Positions 1 to 10,166 of a stretch of 64,000 bases of DNA are shown here, in pieces. Location of the stretch: positions 80,214,732 to 80,278,731 of the forward strand of contig NC_080044.1 of the NCBI RefSeq assembly GCF_012489685.1, read 5' to 3'. Both the position numbers and the translations under genes were made by a program. The notes under the pieces are model-generated. The model was given only the letters and a program-made list of their open reading frames with translations, had not been told where the DNA came from and did no database searches. Each line of letters opens with the position of its first letter. Position 1 is the first letter of the stretch. Origin of the DNA: Lotus japonicus (lineage: Eukaryota > Streptophyta > Magnoliopsida > Fabales > Fabaceae).

Positions 1-300
1 TGAAATGGCGAGAGAAGAAGAAGCAATAATGTGAGAGAGAGAATTGAAGGGAAGAGAAGCAGATGAGAGAGATAGAGTAATTTACATACTGTGAGTGAGA
101 GAGGAGTCTCGACGAGCTGAGGAGGTCTTGAGGGGAAAGGGAAGGGAGAGAAAAAGTGATTTTATAGAAGGAAAGGAAAGGAAGAAGAAGAATGGTGGTG
201 ATGAAGCAGAAAGAGTGACAATTAATTAATAAGAAAGACTTAGAGAGAGAGAGGTGGTGGTGTGGTGTGGTGATGCGCGTCTCAACGACTTGAGCTCCAT
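1..300 (-). promoter_or_regulatory. Purine-rich edge, possible 5' leader of a gene left of the window
   Basis: The first 250 bases are almost pure A and G on the plus strand, so they are CT-rich on the minus strand. That is typical of plant 5' leaders and core promoters. No ORF is visible here. If a gene exists it would be transcribed leftward, with its coding part outside the window. This is inferred from composition only; a plain GA-rich microsatellite is an equal alternative. Confidence 0.3.
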
Positions 301-3163
301 TTTCTTCCTTGGTACGTAATTATACTAGCTTTACAAGTCCAGCTTAGGAGCACACCCTCATCAATGCCCGCAGAGGTAGTTGAGTGTATTATGGCAAATT
401 CAAAACACATTCACTTTCCTAATGTAGAACTCTAGCTGTCAGGAATTATTTATAACAATATAATACTCTTTTCTTGTTGTATATTTCAAGTTTTTCAAAA
501 AAATAATAATATACTAACAAATTAGTAATTATAAACTTTTTTCGTTTTACTTTCTATATGGTCCAATATTCAATCTCATAATATAATAACTATTATAGTT
601 GTGCATTAAATTTTTCCATTAGAGTGGTATTTTTCTACTATATATAGATTCATTTCTCGATTTCAATTTTTCATCTATCTCACACTGGTCCTAATCCTAT
701 AATTGACATGTATCTACCATTTAATATGCATGATGGACTCAAGTACTTGAAGTATAAAACTAAAAACTTGCAACATCATATATTCTCTAATTTTCACCTC
801 TAAATTAAAGTTTGTGGTTCTTATTAAATTTACATTCCACATGAACTCTTTCACTTGTAAAGCTTGTGTTTTTAATACATGTCCCTGTATCTTTAACTTC
901 TTATTTATTTCTTATACTCTCTAATTAAGGAAAATGCATGATATAAAAGAAAATTAATATTTCAAATGTAAATATATTCATCATTCTACTCTTTCTCACA
1001 TCATCCTCTCCTACCACCAACCAAATTAACAAGGTTAACTATAGCATCTCCACTCTAATTCTCTCTACCCTATTTATGTCTCACTATTCCATCCTCTACC
1101 AAATCAACCCTTGGATAATGATGTTTAAATCAAATTGTACATCAATTAATGAGTTTTTAAACTATATACATAATCATAATCAACAAAACATTTAGAATAG
1201 ATGAAGTGACATTCAGCCTCAAACAACAATATGAGCATGTTTGATTACAGTTTCTGTTGAATTTAAAAACTATTTTCATAAATAATTTTATTTTTATTTT
1301 TTAAAATAGAAAAAAAAAATGAATTGACGAGCACATGTTTTTCAAAGCTAAAGAAACAGTGATTTAAAAATTAAAAACAAAAACAAAAACATGTGTCAGA
1401 TGTTTTGGTTTTTTAAGTTAAAAACTGAAAAAATAAGAACTATTTTTAAAAATTGTTCATGTCATATGAGTTTTTTTTTTTCACTTATTAAAATCTGATT
1501 CATGTAATGTAATCAAATGGACCCGTATAATAAACAGAAATGATGGGCAGCCATTTATGGACATACTATGTTCATTTTGGACTCTGCTAACATTCGCAGC
1601 AGTTTTCTAAAATGTGTGCCAATAAAAAAGTGAATTTGCCCATATCTTACTCTATGATTCTGCCATTAATAACAACAACGCTCACCGATAAAATGGTTAT
1701 CCATGGCTTGATGATATTCAACGCTGGATGTATGCTTAATTATTGTGAATGAAAAATCCTCCAATTGAATGAATGAATGATGATGTAGCGCTTATAGTAA
1801 ATAGTAATGCAATGCTGCACAGCACCGAAAGTGATATTGATGAGAGTGAGAGAGACATATGTCTCTGGAACGGGTCGTTGTTGGAGCTATTTTAAAGTTA
1901 GGTGGGGATTATACTTAAACACCCAAACACACACAGCCGCATAATCAGTTATGCAAAATAATACTATTATCTTTATTTTTAGTTAAATATTTAATTCAAA
2001 TTCAAAAGTTATAAACTAAATTTATTTGTGTGGAACTACCAGTCTAGCTAGTTATATTCCTAGAAGTAAAGGGCTCAACCCTCTCCGGAGGTCTCTCCAA
2101 AGATAAGTCAACACTCCACATTTAAGTCTCACTCCAATATCAACTAAATAATTTGTAGATTTGTTTCTTTGGGAAGATGATGCAGACTAACCTCCCAATT
2201 TCGTTCCAAAAGCTAGCAACTCTCAAGAATGTATGGGCATATAGGTGAAATAATATGTCTCACAAACTGCTTTTCACAACCTAAAAATTCAACAATCTTC
2301 AAGTAATCTTTTTCACAAACTACTTTTTTAATACCCATATCCCATAACATTAAGTTCACCCATGTAAAAAAAATAATCCAATTTGAATTTGTTTATAATG
2401 CGAATAAAAAACGCTATGTTTACATCATATATATAATTTACTGTATTTTTTTTGAAACTACATATAATTTAGTATTAAGATCATTATATATCTTGAATTT
2501 AAATTGATTTCTAAAAAATTATTATTCATTAACTTTATATATATATATATATATATATTTCTGAAGAAGAAAAAAAATACCACATATATACTTCAAATGA
2601 ATATATATTTCAACTTCGTAAACTCTACATTCCAAAGGGCAAAGTGAAAATTAAGTACTTGCCTTGATGAATAGTTATATTGCACTCCAAAGGACCCAAT
2701 TAATCCACCCAGATATATATTATATGCAGTGCCATAACTATTTTAGGTATCAAACAGGTTTCACAGTTGTATCAAAAAGTTGCTTTCTGAGAACCTAAAA
2801 AATTTCCAAATACAGAATAAAGAAGTTTCATCCCTTGATTTAAAATGACTTTAATGCTGCATTAGTTGGTGAAGGTGTATAGGTTGAGTTGCAAAAATCA
2901 TATCATTTGAATTTGAATCCTTTTTATTCTTTTTTTTACATCGAAAAATTATCCTTCTTATTCTAATATGGATAGCGACATTGTTTTTTTTTATAAGCCA
3001 AAGAATATATTGAAAAGAAGTACAAGAGGTGCTTCAACCCAATACAAAGAGGAAGATGATGAAAGTTAAAATAAAAACAACAAAATTTACAACTGTAGAA
3101 CTCCAACTAAGGCTAAAACTACCCAAACCCCACCTTGAAGGAAGATTTCAGGAAAGAGGCCTC
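301..3163. other. AT-rich intergenic region
   Basis: No coding region is supported. The stretch is AT-rich with A and T runs and a (TA)n microsatellite near 2536-2558. A short A/T-rich insert flanked by near-identical 14-bp repeats is listed separately at 2917-2964. The segment 2985-3160 ends in a T-run followed by 'ataagcc', resembling the inverted 3' tail of the LINE at 13505-14136, so it may be a LINE remnant. A 65-codon ORF here looks accidental. Confidence 0.6.
2917..2964 (-). repeat. Micro-insertion: SINE-like tail between 14-bp direct repeats
   Basis: A 14-bp direct repeat (2917-2930 and 2951-2964, one mismatch) flanks a 20-bp insert that reads T-run then 'acatcgaaaaatt'. The same string occurs, inverted, at the 3' end of the SINE at 63949-64000. 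It looks like a retroposition scar in which almost only the tail was copied. Confidence 0.5.
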
Positions 3164-3669
3164 CAGTGGCGGAGTCAGAGTTTTAGTTTTAGGGTGGCCG
3201 AGACTAAAGACATAGTAAACTTATAAATTTTCACATACATAATATGCACAATTTTAATATATTCATATATATCTTTCTCTTTGGTCTCATTTTCTCTTCT
3301 TTTATCAACATATTACTTATCATATATCTTACTTTTCTCTCTTCTATTTATATATCTCTTAAAGTGGAGGTAGAATTAGTGTGAGCAAAAACATTTTCCA
3401 AATACAATATGTAAACTTCTTTCATTGCTACAGTCAACTAAACATTTCAGTTTGTTATATGCTCACAAAGGTCTTAAATAAAATGTTAGTAATCGGTTGT
3501 CAATCTAACAATAGCCACTGCTTCAAAGAATAACTTAGTGAGGAGTAAAAGTAATAGTGTAAAAATATACAGAATAATTCTTTGTAGAATACACAGTATA
3601 ACTGTAATTAAACCATTTATTTAAGGTGGGGCCATGACCCCTATGGGCCACCCCCTCCCTCCGCCACTA
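3164..3669. mobile_element. Non-autonomous hAT-type MITE
   Basis: The ends are inverted repeats beginning cagtggcggag on the left and ending ctccgccacta on the right. They are flanked by 8-bp duplications gaggcctc (3156-3163) and gaagcctc (3670-3677), one mismatch apart. The 8-bp target size and CAGTGGCGG-like termini fit the hAT superfamily. The 506-bp interior has no transposase ORF, so it could move only with a transposase supplied elsewhere. Confidence 0.7.
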
Positions 3670-3677
3670 GAAGCCTC

Positions 3678-4470
3678 ATTAAAACCTTACAACGATAAAA
3701 CCCCATTGAAAAAACCTGGATGCCTTTAATTATTCAATAAAATGAAATAGCTAAGGAGCTTATAAATTTGCCCATATTTCATGTGACTCCAAAAAAGAAA
3801 AGGGTGTTGGTCCGATCTCTTAGATCATTATTTATGGTAAAAATAATTAAGTTGTAAATTATAAAAGTTTTGGTATAAACTAAATTTTGACAAATTAAAC
3901 CTTAAAGTATGAAATACCTCAACTTTAACATTTTTTTAACGTACCTCAACTTTTAGATGGTATTAGAGAAATTGCCAAGAATAAAAAGAGGTTTGATTTA
4001 AGTCAATGATTTATTTTGAGATCGATTATAGGAAAATATACTTTTCAGCATGCATAATCGACATACACTTTAGCGGATCCGAACCATAATTTAGCAGCGG
4101 TTAAATTTTGAAATAATTTAGTGCAGTGATTTTATTTTATAATAAATTTCAATATAAAATACATTCTAAATAAATAAAATATAAAAAAATTAACTAAAAA
4201 TAATAATCATAATTAAAATTAAAATAGTAAAGGATTTTGAATTTTAACTTAAAACCAAGTGTTGAACTTAAATTTTAAAAAGTATATGAACTTAAGTATT
4301 ATTTTCTTTAGAATCTCATAGTTATAGCTAATGTGTGAAACCCACTCTTCAATGAAATTAGAGATAAAATATTGAAGATGGACCGTTAAGAGGATAAAGA
4401 GCATTTTTTTTTCTTCAGAAAGAGAGTAGAGAGCATTATAGCTTCAATGTGGGAGTTTTATTGGTACATT
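3678..4470. other. AT-rich intergenic region
   Basis: No gene is seen. The first 60 bases continue the possible LINE remnant interrupted by the hAT-type element. The rest is AT-rich spacer. Confidence 0.5.
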
Positions 4471-4566
4471 GAAAAGATAAATTGCACCCGTCAGGAATTG
4501 ATTTCTTGACCTCCCCTACCCAACCTATATACCCATAGCTCTTACTATTTGAGCTATCATTTGGGG
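4471..4566 (-). mobile_element. tRNA-derived SINE
   Basis: Read on the minus strand, the segment starts with a tRNA-like A-box region (tagctcaaatagtaagagct). A B-box-like block (ggtcaagaaatcaattcctg) follows about 30 bases later, and it ends gggtgcaatttatcttttc. The same 3' block recurs near 40193 and 63949, so it is a repeated family. Together these are the layout of a Pol III SINE. The boundaries are approximate and I did not find a clean target duplication. Confidence 0.6.
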
Positions 4567-5279
4567 ATCAATAGAGGAGTTTATACACATAACTTTTAAT
4601 TTAAAATAAAACACAAAACTTTACATATCTCAAATGAATAAAATTTTAATAAATACTGACAAAATTTATAAATTTTGCAACAACGAAAAAGCATATTTAA
4701 TTATTGTTTTCTGGTGTTTATCTTTTTCTTTTGATGTGCTTAGAAATCTAAAGCCTTTTTTTATAGGATGCATGCCTCTATATAATGTCATGGTAGTATT
4801 GGCCCACCCAATTACCAATTATAAAAGTACAAACGAAAAGTGAAGACCCAACTGGGCAACTGGCTAAATAAGCTGACAATGACTTGAGATTCATCGTGTA
4901 CTCGAAAAACTACCTACAATAGGGTAAAAATCTCACTGCATTAGTATGAAGTTAGTCATACATAACGTAAGTATCCGTAAAAAGTTGTAGGTATATGTGT
5001 TGCCGTGTCGGTATGAGTTTTATGGTACTCAATTCGTCCCATATAAAGTTATAACTTTTCTAAAGTGAAGTCATTGTTATATGTATATTATTACTAAATT
5101 ACTCTCATTAGTTCTTACTAGTTCTTAAAATTAGGTAGTAACCTATAATTTTAGGAATAAATTAAAAATTAAAAAATTAAAAATATAATTTATAATAAGA
5201 CTATTGTGAAGGAGTCCTAATTCTATGGTATTCAAAATGAGAAAACTCAAAAGCTGAAGCACGTTTAACGTGTATTTAG
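4567..5279. other. Intergenic region
   Basis: No gene is supported. Around 5035-5200 the sequence loosely resembles a decayed Stowaway-like MITE end (cgtcccatataaagttataac), but no matching partner end was found. A 69-codon ORF at 4634 has no recognisable domain. Confidence 0.5.
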
Positions 5280-5777
5280 GAAGCACGTACATCTCTCACA
5301 CATGGAGTGTCCTAGTGTCGTGACACGACACCGATATCCGTACGACACCTACACGACACGTGTCAGACATTTCGTTGCGGTGGCGGATTAAAAAAGTATT
5401 TTTTTGTGGCTCAGACACTTGAGCCGACATCTCTTCTTAGCTAGACACCTCTAAGACACTTGTATTTAAAAAAAAATATATAATTTTTAAGAGTAAAGCA
5501 TGAAAAAATTACTAATTTATCACTTGAAGAACCACAATTAAAGACATTTTCAATGATGATGATCAATAAGAGAGTGAAAATCGATAAATATATTAGCTCT
5601 TTCTCCACACAAGTTAACATGTTTATAAAGGAAACATCAAAGCAATTTCCTAAGCTTTATGACAAGAGTTTCATATATATACATGCGGTGTCCTTATGTC
5701 TTGCTTTTTAGATTTTGGTCGTGTCACGATACCGGTGTCGTGTCGTGTCCAAGTGTCCGTGTCAGAGTCTGTGCTTC
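5280..5777. mobile_element. Terminal-inverted-repeat MITE with tgtcgtgtc motifs
   Basis: The left end starts gaagcac and is followed by several acacgacac blocks. The right end, reverse complemented, also begins gaagcac and reads through gacacgacaccggtatcgtgacac. This matches a widespread type of plant MITE with GAAGCACGGACACG-like ends. The interior is AT-rich and non-coding. No confident target duplication was found, so the superfamily is undetermined. Confidence 0.55.
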
Positions 5778-6929
5778 ATAGATGTGTATCCTTAAAATAG
5801 GCGATTAAATGTGTGAAACAACCAATTATTTCAAAAATTTAAGTCCTTAGGTCAAGGTCTCTAGACGATTTTATATTATATTTATAACACATATGTGTTG
5901 AAATTCAACTTTTATTTATTCGAAGAATTTGAGGCAGCAATTAACAAACTCTAAACCGCTTATTCACATAGGCTTTGATACTATGTCAAAGACCCAATTA
6001 TCTCCAAAACTTGTTCATCTATCATGTGCTTCAATTTGTTTTTATTAGAATAATTGGGAGAGGGGCCGACAAAAATTAAACTCAACACCACTTAGTCATG
6101 AAGGCTCTCATATCATATTATAAAACATATTTTATTAATGTAAATTATTCGATAAATGTTGCGTGAATAATTTTATATTTATTATTTATAAAAGATTGAA
6201 GTTTCCAATTCCAAAACATTGGAAATATTGAAATGCCGAATTTGGGAGCCAAAACTAAATGGGAAGTGTAAATAACCCAACGACTGTAATTACATCTTTG
6301 AAAAATAATGTGCATTTTTCTTAAATATCCATAAACAAAATCTAATTGTTATGCAGTGAATTATGAACTTACTGAAAAGCCCTTCACTTTATGTATGAAT
6401 AGGAGTATTGCCAAAGTAGCTTCTTTTATATATAAATTAAGATTGAAATTATATGCTATATAATTTTATCTCAAACCAAAGAGTAAGATTGAAACTATAT
6501 ACTGTAAAATTTGATCTAAAACCAATGAGGCATGAGCCAAAGAGGAACAATTCCTTCATTATATGTTCCTCAATTATTTCAATAGAGCTATTTTTTTTAT
6601 TTTGATAATGATCGAGCTATTTTAAGGCATCAATAGTTTTTTCTGGTTAACAGGTTAATTATTTTTAAATAAGGCGTGTCTTTTTTTTTTGTCAACAAAA
6701 AAGTTGTTTGGTTTACGAAAGGGAGAAAAGAACTGAGCCTGGTCCAAAGGCCGTGGCCAAGCCCACATGCAATCTTGCTTTGCATGAAGCCTCTAAGAAA
6801 ATTTCAATGTAGGTATTACTCCACAGTAGGAAACCCAATAAACTGAACCCAAAATGTTTTACGGGCACTTGACGTTCGATAATTAAGTGCAAACAAACGT
6901 TAACACATACTTTAAGATAAAAAATAAAT
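5778..6929. other. Intergenic region
   Basis: No gene is supported. It is AT-rich. It includes a short scar at 6585-6623, where a 10-bp direct repeat (gagctatttt) flanks a T-rich 19-bp insert. Confidence 0.5.
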
Positions 6930-7165
6930 ATTTTTTATGAGTTAAAATGAAAATTCATCTGCATTACATTTAAATAATATCTAAACATACCGTCAAAAAA
7001 ATAAAAATAAAATCCAAACATAATAAATATAAAATTACACATTTTCTTGTGGATACAACTAACTGCATGTTTTTTTTGTAACATGGAGGGACAACGCCCA
7101 TAAGAGTGTGTATTTGAAAATGAGTTGTGCATACACTCCAATAAGCGTTTAGGTAAAAGCTACCA
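6930..7165. repeat. Copy A of a duplicated BTB 3'-flanking segment
   Basis: This stretch aligns by eye with 9700-9968. Both contain a run through aattcatc, cattaca, aaataatat, a block with acaacta and ctgcatg, and then gaatgagttgtgca followed by a GTTTAGGT-like string. The second copy lies just downstream of the intact BTB gene, so this copy is read as the 3' flank of a lost tandem duplicate. Confidence 0.6.
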
Positions 7166-7180
7166 TGTTTCTTCTTGTTC
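7164..7180 (-). pseudogene. Remnant of duplicated BTB gene around its start codon
   Basis: The string catgtttcttcttgttc nearly equals catgtttcttgttgttc at 11541-11557, which is the start codon and leader of the intact BTB gene. It stops at the edge of the LTR element. The rest of the leader resumes on the far side at 9551. The coding region beyond the first codons is missing. Confidence 0.5.
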
Positions 7181-7184
7181 AGTT

Positions 7185-7462
7185 TGTTGGTTTTTTTTAA
7201 CGTGAAAGAGAAGAGGAATATTTCTGATGGAAGGCAGATTTTTTATTAATCAGAACTTGTTCTTTTAAAGGCAAAGAGTAACTAACAAACTGACTAGAAA
7301 TCTGCAAAATTTGAAATACTAACAGAAGATACTCTAAACAAATTCAAAGATAGTCTAACTAATCATCCTAACAGAATTAGGACTTATTCAAATTTAAATA
7401 ACAACTTCAAACTAACAACTTAAATTTGAAATTCAAACAGCTATTGAGACATAATTTCAACA
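7185..7462 (-). repeat. 3' LTR of the copia-type element
   Basis: This 278-bp repeat is nearly identical to 9273-9550. In element orientation it begins TGTTGAAATT and ends AACCAACA. It lies next to the polypurine tract. Confidence 0.88.
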
Positions 7463-7473
7463 CTCCTCCTTGG
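7463..7473 (-). other. Polypurine tract
   Basis: On the minus strand this reads CCAAGGAGGAG directly before the 3' LTR, the expected place for the plus-strand priming tract of an LTR element. Confidence 0.7.
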
Positions 7474-7519
7474 ATCAGTAGCTGCAAAGTTCTAACTTCT
7501 CAAAGTTCAAAAAGCCAAT

Positions 7520-7880
7520 CATACTGGAATGTGTGCTCCAGCAGGTTCGCTTCCATTCCATGGACACATCACGTATGCATAAGAATATGGTAGCGGAGGT
7601 GCAAATTACGCCACACTATAGTTGTTGTAAATAAAAGCAGGAAGTGGATGAACATAGTAATGTGTAGGGTACATGTGATGACATGGAGAACTCTCATTAG
7701 TTAGTTTTGGATTTTGATATGTTCCTTGAGGTCCTTGCACATGAACATGACCTTGAGGCTCTTTATCTTTTGTCCGGCGACCTAAAACACCAGTGGCTGC
7801 AAAAACTCCACCATCATCTTCAACAACAACACCCATGTTGTCCTTGTTGCACTTGACTTTCCCTTTCTTTTTCTCTTTCT
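7520..7880 (-). pseudogene. Possible captured host-gene segment inside the LTR element
   Basis: Downstream of the truncated gag reading frame, another frame encodes a Lys-rich stretch (KKEKKKGKVKC), then His/Gln-rich and Tyr/Pro-rich text (HVHVQGPQGTYQ, MYPTHYYVHPLPAF). A stop follows near 7607, and the same frame then continues with YSYAYVMCPWNG. None of this looks like copia integrase or reverse transcriptase. The composition recalls C-terminal tails of plant heavy-metal-associated isoprenylated (HIPP-type) proteins, but no HMA domain or CaaX box is present. It may be a captured host exon with an in-frame stop, or an unrelated 3' untranslated region. Confidence 0.35.
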
Positions 7881-9243
7881 TCGTCACCACTAAGAAGTGT
7901 GACAGGCTCGTTGGCCAAATCACCATGAAATGCAGTTTTCTCCTCCTTTATTGACTCAAATGAAAAAGTCTTGCTCCTCATTTTTACCTTGAACATTTCA
8001 AGGCCTTCTGGATCTTTAACTATGCAGCTTTTATTTTCAAAGATAACTTTGAAGTCTTTCTCAAGCAACTGTCCAATACTAAGCAAGTTTTTAGTAATTT
8101 CAGGTACATACAAAACATTAGAGAGAATTTTTGTACCTGTGTAGCTTTTTATAGCTACTGTCCCCTTGCCTTTTACTGGAATTTTTTTGCCATTCCCGAT
8201 TCTGACCCATTTGACTTTGGTGTTGTCCAAACTCTTGAACAACTCTTTGTCATTGGCCATGTGATTAGTACAACCACTGTCAATCAACCAAGATTCACAA
8301 GAATTATTACTAGAGAAGCAAGTAGCAACAAATAGCACGTCTTCTTCCTCCTCTTGCGCATTTTTTGCTTCATTTGCACTTTCCTGGATTTTGTCTCTAC
8401 AAATTACAGCTTCATGCCCCATCGCATTGCACTTGCTGCATTTTGCATCTGGCCTTCTCCAACATCTGAACGGTGGGTGACCCATCTTTCCGCAATGATG
8501 ACAAGGTGGATAATTTTTTCTACCTCTGTCATTGTTTTGGTTGTTTGGAAATTTCTCACAACTAGTTGGTTGGTTCTTCTTAAAAGAATTATTTCTTTTG
8601 GATCCATTATCATGATGCTTTGCTGCAAAAGCACCTTCGACAACACGATCTTCTCTCATCAGCCTTCGTTGTTCTTGGGCTTGCAATGCATGCATCACTT
8701 CTGCCAAAGTGAATTTAGAAAGATCCTTCGTATTCTCAAGTGAGGCAATAGACGCTTCATACCTCTCAGGAACTGTTACCAGAATTTTTTCAACAATTCT
8801 TGAATCACCAAACGCACTTCCAAGCAGCCTTACTTTGTTAGCAATATCTAACAATTTTTCTGAGTATTCCTTGATTGTCTCAGACTCTTTCATCTTTTGG
8901 ATCTCAAATTCTCTCATTAAATTGAGCACTTGCATGCTTCTTATTCTTTCATCTCCAACATACTCCTCCTTCAAATAATCCCAAATTGCTTTCGCTGATT
9001 TGAGACTCATGATCCTTGTGAAGATGGTTGATGAAACACCAGCAAAAAGGCATGATTTTGCCTTTACTTTCTGGTTTTTTTTTTCTCCTTGTGACTCTTG
9101 ATCTGGGCCATGGTAGGATTGGCAGGAAGCGGAACGACTTCATAATCCTCTTCTATAGCTTCTCAAAGATCCAAAGCCTCTAGGTAAGCCTCCATCTTGA
9201 CCGCCCATAGATCGTAGTTTTCTCCATCAAAGACTGGAGGTGC
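7820..9243 (-). pseudogene. Copia-type gag/protease fragment (defective)
   Basis: The uninterrupted part (7820-9010, 396 codons) has a UBN2-type gag region and two CCHC zinc knuckles (CHHCGKMGHPPFRC and CSKCNAMGHEAVIC). These are followed by the retroviral-type protease start WLIDSGCTNHM and a gag-pre-integrase stretch (NVLYVPEITKNLLSIGQL). It then leaves the family pattern before the integrase. Gag-like sequence also extends upstream to about 9243, but it carries an in-frame stop and a frame change in a run of ten A near 9075. The copy is therefore damaged at its N-terminus as well as truncated at its C-terminus. The product would bind element RNA in virus-like particles. Confidence 0.8.
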
Positions 9244-9257
9244 AACTTAAGAAAATG

Positions 9258-9269
9258 GCTCTGATACCA
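9258..9269 (-). other. tRNA-Met primer binding site
   Basis: On the minus strand this reads TGGTATCAGAGC, three bases inside the 5' LTR. It is the standard copia primer site complementary to the 3' end of initiator tRNA-Met. It fixes the element's direction. Confidence 0.9.
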
Positions 9270-9272
9270 CTT

Positions 9273-9550
9273 TGTTGGTTTTTTTTAACATGAAAGAGTA
9301 GAGAAATATTTCTGATGGAAGACAGATTTTTTATTAATCAGAACTTGCTCTTTTAAAGGCAAAGAGTAACTAACAAACTGACTAGAAATCTGCAAAATTT
9401 GAAATACTAACAGAAGATACTCTAAACAAATTCAAAGATAGTCTAACTAATCATCCTAACAGAATTATGACTTATTCAAATTTAAATAACAACTTCAAAC
9501 TAACAACTTAAATTTGAAATTCAAACAGCTACTGAGACATAATTTCAACA
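9273..9550 (-). repeat. 5' LTR of the copia-type element
   Basis: This is the partner of 7185-7462, also 278 bp, with about seven base differences by eye. The primer site follows it in element orientation. Confidence 0.88.
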
Positions 9551-9680
9551 CTTGTTGTTCCTGTAAAACTGCTGAGATGATGAAGATGCTATGAAGTTTG
9601 GGGAATGGTGGTGGTAGTTGTTGGTGTTGAAATTGGAATGGAGAAGGGAAAGTGGGGTTTTATTCATTTGAATGAACTGT
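9551..9680 (-). pseudogene. Leader fragment of a duplicated BTB gene
   Basis: About 120 bases align with 11548-11665, immediately upstream of the intact BTB start codon. Shared strings include gagatgatgaagatgct, tatgaagtttgggg and gtgttgaaattggaatgg, with a following aaagtggggttttatt. The start codon of this copy lies on the other side of the LTR element, at 7164-7166. It is a remnant of a tandem duplicate, split by the retrotransposon and lacking its coding body. Confidence 0.65.
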
Positions 9681-9699
9681 GAGGAGAAACTACTCTATA

Positions 9700-9968
9700 A
9701 AAAATAATTTTTTTAATGAATTAAAATGTAAGTTCATCCACATTACACTCAAATAATATCCAAACATAATAAATGTAAAATTACACTTTTTCATGGGGAT
9801 ACAACTAGCTGCATGTTTGCTTTGGTGTTATAATAAGCTCCTCACAAGGAAGTATAACTTCTCTTAAGCCTTAATATAAACAATTATGAGTAAAGCAAAC
9901 ATGCTTAGGAATGAGTTGTGCATGCACTCCGATAATACTTGTTTAGGTTAAAGTTCTACACCACCATA
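9700..9968. repeat. Copy A' of the BTB 3'-flanking segment
   Basis: This aligns with 6930-7165 and lies immediately downstream of the intact BTB gene. It marks the second end of an old tandem duplication. Confidence 0.6.
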
Positions 9969-10166
9969 CAAGATTATCCAAAACACACATTGAGAAAGAG
10001 AGCTTGAGTTATAAGAATAAACTGATCTTTGATTTGATTTATCTCGTAAAACTAACCATCCATGATCCATCCATACCTTGCTGGATGACATAGATTTCTT
10101 ACAAAAAGATTGAAACAATTGTCAATGTACAAGGTTCTTCATAATTTCATATACAAAAAGCTCCAC

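Larger units (their letters stand above)
7185..9550 (-). mobile_element. Gag-only copia-type LTR retrotransposon
   Basis: Two 278-bp direct repeats (7185-7462, 9273-9550) begin tgttgg and end caaca on the plus strand, giving TG...CA ends on the element's own minus strand. Just inside the 5' LTR is the classic initiator-methionine tRNA primer site, and a purine tract precedes the 3' LTR. The 1.8-kb interior encodes a gag-like protein with zinc knuckles, a protease start and a pre-integrase stretch. It has no integrase, reverse transcriptase or RNase H. By eye the LTRs differ at about seven sites, suggesting a fairly recent insertion. No clean 5-bp target duplication is seen (cagtt versus cttgt). 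It is non-autonomous and sits in the leader of a duplicated BTB gene. Confidence 0.9.

Noticed and set aside
8354..8978. Plus-strand ORFs of 129 and 89 codons
   Set aside because: They lie opposite the copia gag frame, which has clear zinc-knuckle and protease motifs.
7180..9555. 5-bp target duplication for the copia-type element
   Set aside because: The five bases next to the two LTRs differ (cagtt and cttgt). Imperfect alternatives exist but none is convincing.
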